Shown: positions 17,614 through 24,770 of the stretch, one piece after another
Layout: each line of letters opens with the position of its first letter
How positions within the stretch are numbered: position 1 is the first letter of the stretch
NCBI GenBank assembly: GCA_965202905.1
Contig: OZ241868.1
Coordinates: 2,356,001 to 2,420,000 of the forward strand
DNA: 64,000 bases
Direction of reading: 5' to 3'
DNA from: CAYFYS01 sp965202905
Lineage (GTDB): Bacteria; Pseudomonadota; Alphaproteobacteria; MPNO01
Position numbers and translations under genes: made by a program
The notes under the pieces: model-generated
Database searches by the model: none
Seen by the model: only the letters and a program-made list of their open reading frames with translations
Told to the model about the DNA's origin: nothing

Positions 17614-19104
17614 TCAGAAAAAATCGTAGTACTCGTTCTGCTCCCAGCGGGTGACGCCGTTGACGCGCGCATCGCCGTCATTCGCGCAGGCCGCTTCAAA
17701 GCGGTCGATCTCGGCGCGTTTGAGCGCGATGAAATAGTCCACGAAACCGGCGCCGAACGCGTCGCGGAAAATCGTCTCTCCGTCCAGCGCCCCGATCGCC
17801 GCATCGAGCGTCGCGGGCAGCATCGGCCGCTCGGCGGCATACGGCTCGTCGTCGGCCGGCGGCGGGGCGAGTCCGCGCTCGATCCCGTCAAGCCCGGCGG
17901 CGATCTGCGAGGCGATGAACAGATAGGGGTTCGCGGCGGGCTCGGCCGCCCGGTTCTCCAGCCGCGTCTGCGGATCGCCCGCCGCGCCGAGGACGCGCAC
18001 CATCGCGCCGCGGTGATCGTAGCCCCAGCTCGCACGGTCGGGAGCGAGCGAGTTCGCCCGGAACCGGCTGTAGCCGTTGACCGTGGGCGCGGCGAACGCC
18101 GTGGCCGGCCCGGAATGGGCGATCAGCCCGGCGAGGAAGGACCGGCCCAACGGGCTCAGCATCTCCGGGTCGTTATCGGGGGTGAACAGGTTGCGTCCGC
18201 TTCGCCGGTCGGCGAGCGATTGATGCAGGTGCCAGCCGCTGGCGAAAAACCCCTCGAAGGCCGGCCGGCACATGAAGCTCGCGAAATGGCCGAGCCGGCG
18301 GCAGATTTGGCGGGTGGCGGTGCGAAAAAGCACATAGTCGTCGGCCGCCCGCATGGCGTCCGCGGCGGCGAATGTGCATTCGACTTGGCCTGGGCCGAAC
18401 TCGTTCTCGATCGAGCGCAGGTTCAGCCCGAGCGCCCGGTAGTTCCGGACGAGCTCGCTCATCACCGGCTGCATGAGATCGAGATTGGTCTCGTTGTGAT
18501 AGGCGAACCCGGGCTCCGCCGGGGCCGTCGGGATCGGCCGGCCGGGCTTGCCCTGATGAGAGGTCTCGGCCGGCCCGATGCGGTCGTCGAGGATGCGGGC
18601 CAGGTGCCACTCGACCTCGAGCCCGACGATCAAATCCATCGCGCGCCCGGCCAGCCGCGCCACCTGGCGCTTCAAGAGGCGCCGGGTGGAGAACGGGAAC
18701 GGCCGGCCGTCGCGGAAATACTCGTCGCCCAGCACCCAGCCGACGCCCGGCGCCCAGGGCAGGATGCGAAAGGTCAGCGGATCGGGCGCGTAGACCAGGT
18801 TGGGCGAGCCGGTCATCTCGTCGAGCCCCATGCCGCCGCCGCGGGTGAACGAGGCGAATACCCGCCCGCCGGAGGCGTCGAGGGTCGCCGAGGCGACGTT
18901 GATGTTGTAGGCGTTGCGCAGCGCATCGGCGAAGGCCGGCGGGCTCAGCGCCTTGGCCCGGGCGACGCCGTGGGTGTCCGCCCAGACGATGCGGATCAGG
19001 TGCAGGTTCTCCCGCTCGATCAGGCGGGGCAGTTCGGCCGCGCGCGCGGCCTGCGCGGCGGTCCACAGGCCGTGGCGCTCTATGAACCCCGGAATCCGCT
19101 CCAT
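17614..19104 (-). CDS. Glutamine synthetase-family protein (gamma-glutamyl amide/amine ligase)
   Basis: A 496-residue member of the glutamine synthetase superfamily. The N-terminal beta-grasp region reads LHLIRIVWADTHGVARAKALSPPAFADAL. The catalytic half has DLIVGLEVEWHLAR, NEFGPGQVECTFAAADAMRAADDYVLF and HLHQSLADRRSGRNLF, matching the Glu/His metal and substrate ligands of the family. Its divergence from ordinary GlnA makes gamma-glutamylpolyamine or gamma-glutamylanilide ligase activity more likely than ammonia assimilation. It follows an SDR gene with a 4-bp gap, in the minus-strand run that starts with the probable selenoprotein at 20570. The gamma-glutamyltransferase at 23063 is encoded on the other strand nearby. 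Confidence 0.85.
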   Translation of the reverse strand: MERIPGFIERHGLWTAAQAARAAELPRLIERENLHLIRIVWADTHGVARAKALSPPAFADALRNAYNINVASATLDASGGRVFASFTRGGGMGLDEMTGSPNLVYAPDPLTFRILPWAPGVGWVLGDEYFRDGRPFPFSTRRLLKRQVARLAGRAMDLIVGLEVEWHLARILDDRIGPAETSHQGKPGRPIPTAPAEPGFAYHNETNLDLMQPVMSELVRNYRALGLNLRSIENEFGPGQVECTFAAADAMRAADDYVLFRTATRQICRRLGHFASFMCRPAFEGFFASGWHLHQSLADRRSGRNLFTPDNDPEMLSPLGRSFLAGLIAHSGPATAFAAPTVNGYSRFRANSLAPDRASWGYDHRGAMVRVLGAAGDPQTRLENRAAEPAANPYLFIASQIAAGLDGIERGLAPPPADDEPYAAERPMLPATLDAAIGALDGETIFRDAFGAGFVDYFIALKRAEIDRFEAACANDGDARVNGVTRWEQNEYYDFF

Positions 19105-19108
19105 CGCC

Positions 19109-19933
19109 TCAGATGAAGCTCGACCCGCCGTCGACCACGAAGTTCTGTCCCGAGACGTAGGAGGACTCCTCCGAACACAGCCACACCATCGCCTTGGCGA
19201 GGTCGTGGATCGTGCCCTGGCGCTGGACCGCCTGGGCTTCGGTCATGGTCTTGAACATGCGCCTGGGCACCGAGGGGCGGTCGATCTCGGTCTGCATCAC
19301 CCCGGGCCAGAAGGTGTTGACGGTGATGTTCCACGGCCCCAGCTCGCGCGCCATCGACCGCGTCATGCCGACCACCGCCGACTTCGAGGTGATGTAGTGG
19401 AGGTAGTTGGGCCGCCCCTTGACGTGAGTGCCCGACGAGACGTTGATGATCCGCCCCCAGCGCGCGTCCATCATCGCCGGCGCGACGGCGCGGGCGCACA
19501 GAAACGAGCCGGTGACATTGACGTCCATCGCCGCCTTCCACTCGTCCACCGGGAGCTCCCAGAACGGCGCCATGGTGATGCGCGAAAAGACCGCGGCGTT
19601 GTTGATCAGGACATCGATCCGGCCGAAGGCCTCCAGGGTCTTGGCGGCCATGGTCCCGACCGAGGCCTCGTCGCCGACATCGGTCTCGATCGCGAGCGCC
19701 CGGCCCTGTTTTTCCTCGATCTCGGCGACGACGCCGGCCGCGTTGGCGCCGTCGAATTCGGCGATCACCGGGATCGCGCCCTGGGCGGAGAAATAATGGG
19801 CGTAGCCGCGGCCGATACCCTGGCCGCCGCCGGTGATGATCGCCACCCGATCCTTCAGGCTGTCATAGGCCGCGGTCTTGTCAACGTCGATCCGTGTGTA
19901 ATCGATGTTGCCGAAATCGACATCCTCGTCCAT
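19109..19933 (-). CDS. SDR-family oxidoreductase
   Basis: A 274-residue classical short-chain dehydrogenase/reductase. The cofactor motif is TGGGQGIGRG (TGxxxGxG), followed by NNAAV, Ser in NVSSGTHV and the catalytic YxxxK in LHYITSKSAVVG. The C-terminus GQNFVVDGGSSFI is standard. About 25 extra N-terminal residues (MDEDVDFGNIDYTRIDVDKT) precede the Rossmann fold. The gene lies between the probable selenoprotein (13 bp upstream) and the glutamine-synthetase-like gene (4 bp downstream), consistent with an operon. The substrate is unknown. Confidence 0.9.
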   Translation of the reverse strand: MDEDVDFGNIDYTRIDVDKTAAYDSLKDRVAIITGGGQGIGRGYAHYFSAQGAIPVIAEFDGANAAGVVAEIEEKQGRALAIETDVGDEASVGTMAAKTLEAFGRIDVLINNAAVFSRITMAPFWELPVDEWKAAMDVNVTGSFLCARAVAPAMMDARWGRIINVSSGTHVKGRPNYLHYITSKSAVVGMTRSMARELGPWNITVNTFWPGVMQTEIDRPSVPRRMFKTMTEAQAVQRQGTIHDLAKAMVWLCSEESSYVSGQNFVVDGGSSFI

Positions 19934-19946
19934 CGCTCTTCCCGTA

Positions 19947-20570
19947 TCAGCCGGCCCGCGGCATGGCGCCGGCATGCTCCATCAGCTTCACCAGCACCTC
20001 GTAGGGCTGGGCGCCGACGACGCCGTAGCCGGCAGCCGCATAGGTCGGAACCCCGGTCACGCCCACGTCGCGCGACCGCGTCCAATCCTCGTCGATAGCG
20101 TCCTTGAAGCTGCGGTCTTCGAGCGCCGTCCGCGCGTCCTCGACCGGCAGCCCGGCTTCCTCGACGATGGCGATCAACGTGTCGGCATCGCCGATGTTGC
20201 GGCCGTCGACGAAATAAGCGCGATAGAGCGCATCGTGCAGCGCCTCGCCGCCCTCCCGGGTGTCGGCCCACTTGCCGAGCTCCTGGGCGAGCCGGCTGTT
20301 GTAGGTGTGGGTGCGGCGGTTGTAGTCGAGGCCCTCCGCGTCCATCAGGCCTTTCATGCGGGCATACGACGCTTCCAGATCGACGTTCCGCCCGGCGAAC
20401 AGCGCTTCGAGCGTCATGCCCTCGGCGGGCGTCTCGGGGTGCAGCGGAAAATGCACCATCCTGACATCGATGTCATAGGCTTCCCGGAGCTTTTCGATAC
20501 GCACGGTACTGAGATAGCACCAGGGTCAGACGTAGTCGGTGAAGACTTCCAAGGTAATCGGCTCGGCCAT
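19947..20570 (-). CDS. DsbA/FrnE-like thioredoxin-fold oxidoreductase, probable selenoprotein (UGA = Sec at residue 15)
   Basis: Read through one in-frame UGA (20526-20528), this gives a 207-residue FrnE-type DsbA-family protein. The N-terminus is MAEPITLEVFTDYV-U-PWCYLS, so the UGA sits exactly where the first Cys of the CPWC redox motif belongs. The rest is intact: the helical insert, then SRDVGVTGVPTYA, the cis-Pro loop of the thioredoxin fold. The ATG at 20570 is preceded by a strong AGGGAGGG 8 bp upstream, which would be pointless if translation began after the UGA. The only other start, GTG after the UGA, would remove the active site. A gene that looks like selA begins at 63921, so Sec decoding is plausible. 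A Cys-to-stop mutation is the alternative. Confidence 0.8.
20484..20506 (-). promoter_or_regulatory. Candidate bacterial SECIS hairpin
   Basis: Starting 19 nt after the UGA, the mRNA can fold as CCG-U-GC, loop GUAUCGAAAA, GC-UC-CGG. That gives a short stem with a bulged U, an upper GC-GC step and an apical loop that begins GU, about 25 nt from the UGA. Position, bulged U and GU loop resemble known bacterial SECIS elements. A competing small hairpin (GGUGCU/AGUACC) lies closer to the UGA. I judged this by eye only. Confidence 0.45.
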
Positions 20571-20691
20571 CGGTGGCCCTCCCTGCGGCGCGTTCGGTCC
20601 GTGCAGTCTAAAGCAGTTGCCGCCGCGTGGAAACGGCGCCGGGCTCGGGCGGGCCGGGCTCGCGGAGACCGCGCGGCGCGACCCGCTTGAC

Positions 20692-20734
20692 CGCGTTCCC
20701 GGGCCGCCGCATTCCCGGGCCGTCGCATTCCCGG
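20692..20734. repeat. Imperfect tandem repeats of a ~16-bp GC-rich unit
   Basis: The unit TTCCCGGGCCG occurs twice and a partial third copy follows (ATTCCCGG), at about 16-bp spacing. The repeats lie in the divergent intergenic region (20571-20812) between the probable selenoprotein gene and the hydrolase. They could be a regulator binding array or a product of slippage. Confidence 0.6.
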
Positions 20735-20812
20735 AAGGTCAATTGCTTTCTTTCTTGACAGGCAAGGCCGAACTTGGGCGTGGTCGCGGAAACCGCGAAT
20801 GGGAGGCGGGCT

Positions 20813-21697
20813 ATGGTCGGCGGCCGCGGCGACGGCGGCTTTCAGAGCGTGTGGTCGGATCTGCAGGGCGTGGCGCTGGAGCAGGGCTACGCCGATGCCG
20901 GCGGGATCAGGACCCGCTACCTGCGCGCCGGCGCGCGCGGCGGCCACGGCCTGATCTTTCTCCACGGCACCGGCGGGCATGCCGAGGCCTATGTCCGCAA
21001 CCTCGCTGCGCATGCGCCCCATTTCGACACCTACGCTATCGACATGCTGGGCCACGGCTACACCGACAAGCCGGATTACGACTACGAGATCCCGCGCTAT
21101 ATCGAACACCTGCTGGCGTTCATCGACGCGGTGGGGATCGACAGGGTCTCGCTCTCCGGCGAGTCGCTGGGCGGCTGGGTGGCCGGCGCCTTCGCCGTCG
21201 CCCATCCCGGGCGGGTCGACCGGCTGGTGCTCAACACCGCGGGCGCCGACAAGGTCAGGCCCGACGCGCTGGCCGCCCTGCGCGCCTCGACCCGGGAGTC
21301 GGTCGACGATCCGAGCTGGGAACGGGTGCGCAAACGCCTGGAATGGCTGATGTTCGATCCCGCCGATGTCCACGACGATCTGGTGGCGAGCCGTCAGCGC
21401 ATCTATTCCGCGCCCGAAATGAAAGCGGGCATCCGCCGGGTCCTGTGCCTGCACACCGTCGAGGCCCGCAAGGCCTTCGCCGTCACGCCGGCGCAATGGG
21501 GTGCGATCACCGCGCCGACCCTGGTGCTGTGGACCTCGCACGACCCGACGGCCGCCGTCCCGGTCGGGGAGGAGCTTGCCGCCATGATCCCCGGCGCCCG
21601 GTTCGCGGTGATGCAGGACTGCGGGCACTGGCCTCAGTTCGAGGACCCGGCGACCTTCAACCGCATCCATCTCGATTTCCTGTTGGACCGAGACTGA
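20813..21697 (+). CDS. Alpha/beta-fold hydrolase (meta-cleavage-product hydrolase type)
   Basis: A 294-residue alpha/beta hydrolase. The oxyanion region is IFLHGTGGHAEAY, the nucleophile elbow SGESLGGWVAG (GxSxG), the acid Asp in LWTSHDPTAAVP and the catalytic His in QDCGHWPQFEDP. The overall layout resembles C-C bond hydrolases of aromatic meta-cleavage pathways (MhpC/BphD/XylF), which would fit the extradiol-dioxygenase-like genes at 34191-36073. I start at the ATG at 20813, which follows GGGAGG; an upstream ATG at 20774 has no such site. Its stop codon lies inside a 15-bp tandem duplication. YciI and GhrA genes follow on the same strand. Confidence 0.85.
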   Translation: MVGGRGDGGFQSVWSDLQGVALEQGYADAGGIRTRYLRAGARGGHGLIFLHGTGGHAEAYVRNLAAHAPHFDTYAIDMLGHGYTDKPDYDYEIPRYIEHLLAFIDAVGIDRVSLSGESLGGWVAGAFAVAHPGRVDRLVLNTAGADKVRPDALAALRASTRESVDDPSWERVRKRLEWLMFDPADVHDDLVASRQRIYSAPEMKAGIRRVLCLHTVEARKAFAVTPAQWGAITAPTLVLWTSHDPTAAVPVGEELAAMIPGARFAVMQDCGHWPQFEDPATFNRIHLDFLLDRD

Positions 21698-21717
21698 AGA
21701 AGCCGAGACTGAAGAAT
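21688..21717. repeat. 15-bp tandem duplication spanning a stop codon
   Basis: Two copies of a unit read as (G)CCGAGACTGAAGAA abut at the end of the hydrolase gene. Each copy contains the TGA that stops the hydrolase, so the protein end is unaffected and the next gene simply moves 15 bp away. Confidence 0.8.
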
Positions 21718-21730
21718 AAGGAGAGTGAAG

Positions 21731-22105
21731 ATGACCGACGGACCCCCGCCGATGGACACCCACGACACCCTGGGCAAGACCCTGTACGTGATCCACACCG
21801 CGCCCAAGCCCGGCGTAAGCCCCGAACGGCTCGCCGCGGTGCTGCCGACCCATCTTGAGCACCAGGTCAGGATCGAGCAGGACGGCGTCCTGTTCGCCGC
21901 GGGCCCCTTGCAGACCGAGGACGACGACCGCCGCGGGCTCATCATCATCCGCGCCGGCTCGTTTGCCGAGGCCAGGAAGATCGCCGACTCCGACCCGTTT
22001 CACGCCCAGGGCCTGCGCGCGTACACGATCGAGCGCTGGTCGATGAACGAGGGCGGGTTCTCGGTCCGCGTCAGCTATTCGGATCGGACGATGTCCATCG
22101 AATGA
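21731..22105 (+). CDS. YciI-like protein
   Basis: A 124-residue YciI-domain protein, a dimeric ferredoxin-like fold related to muconolactone isomerase. Conserved positions appear in LPTHLEHQVRIEQDGVLFAAGPL and ARKIADSDPFHAQGLRAYTIERW, including the His-Asp pair of the family. Roles range from 5-chloro-hydroxyhydroquinone dehydrochlorinase to unknown. The ATG follows AAGGAGAG. It lies 33 bp after the hydrolase and 10 bp before the GhrA-like gene, so the three are probably one operon. Its last four codons lie in a 14-bp tandem duplication. Confidence 0.85.
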   Translation: MTDGPPPMDTHDTLGKTLYVIHTAPKPGVSPERLAAVLPTHLEHQVRIEQDGVLFAAGPLQTEDDDRRGLIIIRAGSFAEARKIADSDPFHAQGLRAYTIERWSMNEGGFSVRVSYSDRTMSIE

Positions 22106-22118
22106 TGTCCATCGAATG
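22091..22118. repeat. 14-bp tandem duplication joining a stop and the next start codon
   Basis: Two perfect copies of ATGTCCATCGAATG abut here. The first copy encodes the C-terminus of the YciI protein (MSIE, stop); the last ATG of the second copy is the start codon of the GhrA-like gene. Confidence 0.9.
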
Positions 22119-23045
22119 ACGCTGCTGTTCCAGTCCGAAGTCGATCCGGCCGATTGGTGGCGGGCCGAGCTCGCCCGGCGGATGCCCGCGCTCGAGGTCC
22201 GCGTCTGGCCCGATGCCGGCGATATGGAGGACATCGAGTACGCGCTGGTCTGGCGTCCGGAGCCCGGCATGTTGGCGCGCCTGCCGAACCTGCGCGCGAT
22301 CTTCTCGCTGGGCGCGGGCGTCGACCACCTGTTCGCCGATCCCGGCCTGCCCAGGACGGTGCCGATAACCCGGCTGGTCGACGTCAATTTGACCGGGCGA
22401 ATGACCGAATACGTCCTGTTCCATGTGCTGCGCTGGCACCGCCAGCACGAGGCCTATGCCGGCTTCCAGGCGGCCGGGAAGTGGGAGGAACGCATCCAGC
22501 CGGCGTCCTCGGACCGCAGGATCGGCATTCTGGGCCAGGGCGTGCTGGGCGGGGCGGCGGCCGCCGCGCTGGCCGGGCTGGGATTCAACGTCGCGGGCTG
22601 GAGCCGAACACCCAAGGCGCCGCCCGGCGTCGAGAGCTTCCACGGCGCGGACGGGCTGATCGCGATGGCGGGCCGAAGCGAGGCGCTGATCAATATGCTG
22701 CCGCTGACCCCGGCGCTGGAGGACATCCTCGACGCCAGGCTTTTCGCCGCCCTGCCCGACGGCGCGGTGGTCGTCAATGTCGGCCGCGGCCGGCACCTGG
22801 TCGAGGACGACCTCCTGGCCGCGCTGGACGGCGGCAAGCTGTCGGCGGCGACGCTGGATGTCTTCCGCACCGAGCCGTTGCCGGCGGATCATCCCTTCTG
22901 GACCCATCCGGCGGTCACGATCACGCCGCATGTCGCCAGCGTCGCCGACCCGCGCACGGTGGTCGAGCAGGTGGCCGAAAACATCCGCCGCAGCCGGGCG
23001 GGCGAGCCGCTGATCGACGTTGTCGATCCGTCCGTCGGTTACTGA
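22116..23045 (+). CDS. ghrA: D-2-hydroxyacid dehydrogenase (GhrA-type glyoxylate/hydroxypyruvate reductase)
   Basis: A 309-residue D-isomer-specific 2-hydroxyacid dehydrogenase that most resembles GhrA. Landmarks are IFSLGAGVDHLF, GRMTEYVLFHVL, the Rossmann motif GILGQGVLGGAAAAAL, NVGRGRHLVEDDLLAAL with the catalytic Arg region, DVFRTEPLPADHPFW with the Glu, and TITPHVAS with the catalytic His. It reduces glyoxylate, hydroxypyruvate or similar 2-ketoacids using NAD(P)H. The ATG lies 10 bp after the YciI stop inside a tandem duplication. It is followed 17 bp downstream by ggt. Confidence 0.85.
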   Translation: MTLLFQSEVDPADWWRAELARRMPALEVRVWPDAGDMEDIEYALVWRPEPGMLARLPNLRAIFSLGAGVDHLFADPGLPRTVPITRLVDVNLTGRMTEYVLFHVLRWHRQHEAYAGFQAAGKWEERIQPASSDRRIGILGQGVLGGAAAAALAGLGFNVAGWSRTPKAPPGVESFHGADGLIAMAGRSEALINMLPLTPALEDILDARLFAALPDGAVVVNVGRGRHLVEDDLLAALDGGKLSAATLDVFRTEPLPADHPFWTHPAVTITPHVASVADPRTVVEQVAENIRRSRAGEPLIDVVDPSVGY

Positions 23046-23062
23046 TCGAAAGGCGCAGGCCG

Positions 23063-24649
23063 TTGCGAGACTTCCAGTTTCCCGGCCGCTCGGCGGTCTA
23101 TGCGCGGCGCGCGATGGCCGCCGCCTCGCACCCGATGGCGACGCTCACCGCGGTCGAGACGCTGAAGGCGGGCGGTAACGCGGTCGACGCCGCGGTCGCG
23201 GCCGCGGCCGTCTTGGCGGTCGTCGAGCCCCACATGACCGGGATCGGCGGCGACTGCTTCGCGCTTTACGCGCCGGCCGGCGGCGAGGTGATCGGCTACA
23301 ACGGATCGGGCCGCAGCCCGGCCGCGGCCGGGCTGGACTGGTATGTCCGCCAGGGGTATCCGGCGATGCCGGCCATCGGCCCGCACACGGTGACCGTGCC
23401 CGGCGCGCCGGAGGCCTGGGAGCGGCTGAGCGCCGATCACGGCCGCAAGGAGATCGGCGCGCTGCTGCAGCCGGCGATTCGGCTCGCCGCGGACGGCGCG
23501 CCGGTTCATCCGCGGGTGGCCCATGACTGGGCGGGCTGCGTCGACATGCTCGACGCCACTTCCGAGACCCGGGAGATCTATTTGAGCGGCGGGCGGGCCT
23601 ACCGCGCCGGGGAGATTCACCGTCAGCCGGCGCTGTCGGCGACCCTCGAGCGCATCGCCGGGGACGGGGCGCGGGCCTTCTACACCGGCCCGGTCGCGGA
23701 GTCGATGGTGGCGACGCTCAACCGATACGGCGGGCTGCACACGATGGAGGACTTCGCCGCCCATACCGGCGATTACGTCGAGCCGATCTCGACCGGCTAT
23801 CGCGGCCATGTCGTCCACGAATGCCCGCCCAACGGCCAGGGGCTGACGGCGCTGTTGATGCTCAATGTCCTCGCCGGGTTCGACCTCGCCGGGCGCGCGG
23901 CGATGGACCCGCTGCGGCTGCATCTCCAGGCCGAGGCGGGCCGGCTCGCCTATCGCGACCGCGACCGCTATCTGGGCGATCCGGCGGCTTTGGCGATCCC
24001 GGTCGAGGAGCTGCTTTCGGAAGGCTACGCCGCGGCGCTGCGCCGCCACATCAGCCCGGGCCGGGCGATGGGGCCGCTGCCCGAGACGACGTTGGCGGGC
24101 CGGTCCGATACCGTCTATCTCGCCGTCGTCGATGCGCACGGCAATGCGATCAGCTTCATCAACTCGCTGTTCGCGCTGTTCGGCTCCGGCGTCGCCGACG
24201 CCGGAGCCGGGGTGCTGTTTCAGAACCGGGGAAGCTCGTTTCAGCTCCGGCCGGGACACCCCAACGCCATCGGCCCCTCGAAGCGCGCGATGCACACCGT
24301 CATGCCCGGCATGGTCACCCGGAACGGCCGCGCCACCATGCCCTTCGGCGTGATGGGCGGGCACTATCAGCCCTTCGGCCACACCCACCTGCTGACCAAC
24401 GTCATCGACTGCGGGCTCGACATTCAGCAGGCGATCGACGCGCCGCGCATCTTCCACTTCGACGGCGTGCTGGCGCTCGAGGCCGGCGTGCCCGCCGCCG
24501 CTGCCGAGGCGCTGGCGAAGATGGGCCACGACGTCCGCCGGGCCGGCGCGCCGTTCGGCGGCGGCCAGGCGGTGGTCATCGATTCCGACGCGGGCGTCCT
24601 GACCGGCGGGTCGGACCCCCGAAAGGACGGCTGCGCGCTGGGCTATTGA
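23063..24649 (+). CDS. ggt: Gamma-glutamyltransferase family protein
   Basis: A 528-residue Ntn-hydrolase of the gamma-glutamyltransferase family. It contains GGNAVDAAVAAAAVLAVVEPHMTGIGGDCFAL, a long alpha-subunit-like region, then the autoprocessing and catalytic threonine region GRSDTVYLAVVDAHGNAISFINSLFALFGSGV and the C-terminal GGNP-like MGGHYQPFGHTHLLTN. I take the TTG at 23063 as start because LRDFQFPGRSAVYARRAMAA aligns with the usual family N-terminus. No signal peptide is seen, so it is probably cytoplasmic and may act on small-molecule gamma-glutamyl compounds or as an acylase. Its last 23 bases belong to the direct repeat that recurs at 31341 and 32225. Confidence 0.88.
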   Translation: MRDFQFPGRSAVYARRAMAAASHPMATLTAVETLKAGGNAVDAAVAAAAVLAVVEPHMTGIGGDCFALYAPAGGEVIGYNGSGRSPAAAGLDWYVRQGYPAMPAIGPHTVTVPGAPEAWERLSADHGRKEIGALLQPAIRLAADGAPVHPRVAHDWAGCVDMLDATSETREIYLSGGRAYRAGEIHRQPALSATLERIAGDGARAFYTGPVAESMVATLNRYGGLHTMEDFAAHTGDYVEPISTGYRGHVVHECPPNGQGLTALLMLNVLAGFDLAGRAAMDPLRLHLQAEAGRLAYRDRDRYLGDPAALAIPVEELLSEGYAAALRRHISPGRAMGPLPETTLAGRSDTVYLAVVDAHGNAISFINSLFALFGSGVADAGAGVLFQNRGSSFQLRPGHPNAIGPSKRAMHTVMPGMVTRNGRATMPFGVMGGHYQPFGHTHLLTNVIDCGLDIQQAIDAPRIFHFDGVLALEAGVPAAAAEALAKMGHDVRRAGAPFGGGQAVVIDSDAGVLTGGSDPRKDGCALGY

Positions 24650-24656
24650 GGGCGGG
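24627..24656. repeat. Direct repeat copy A at the ggt 3' end (possible attachment or junction site)
   Basis: The 30 bp from ACGGCTGCGCGC to TGAGGGCGGG cover the last codons and stop of ggt. They recur perfectly at 31341-31370 and with two mismatches at 32225-32254. With copy C the similarity continues about 25 bp further right (ACGGTCCGGC and beyond). Everything between the copies is defence-related, so they look like the ends of an inserted cassette. Confidence 0.8.
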
Positions 24657-24704
24657 TACGGTCCGGCGCGGGCGCGGTCGGGCGGCGGCGCACTGCGCAT
24701 CCAC

Positions 24705-24732
24705 GCACCCGCTTCGCCGCACCCGCTTCGCC
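24705..24732. repeat. 14-bp tandem duplication
   Basis: Two perfect copies of GCACCCGCTTCGCC lie between the end of ggt and the end of res, just inside the inserted defence cassette. Confidence 0.85.
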
Positions 24733-24770
24733 AAGGGCGGTCGCGAACGGCGCCCGGCTTGCCGGGACGT

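Noticed and set aside
20526..20528. UGA in the DsbA-like gene as an ordinary nonsense mutation
   Set aside because: Possible, but the exact position at the redox Cys, the intact remainder, the strong upstream ribosome-binding site and a selA-like gene favour selenocysteine. It is kept as the stated alternative.
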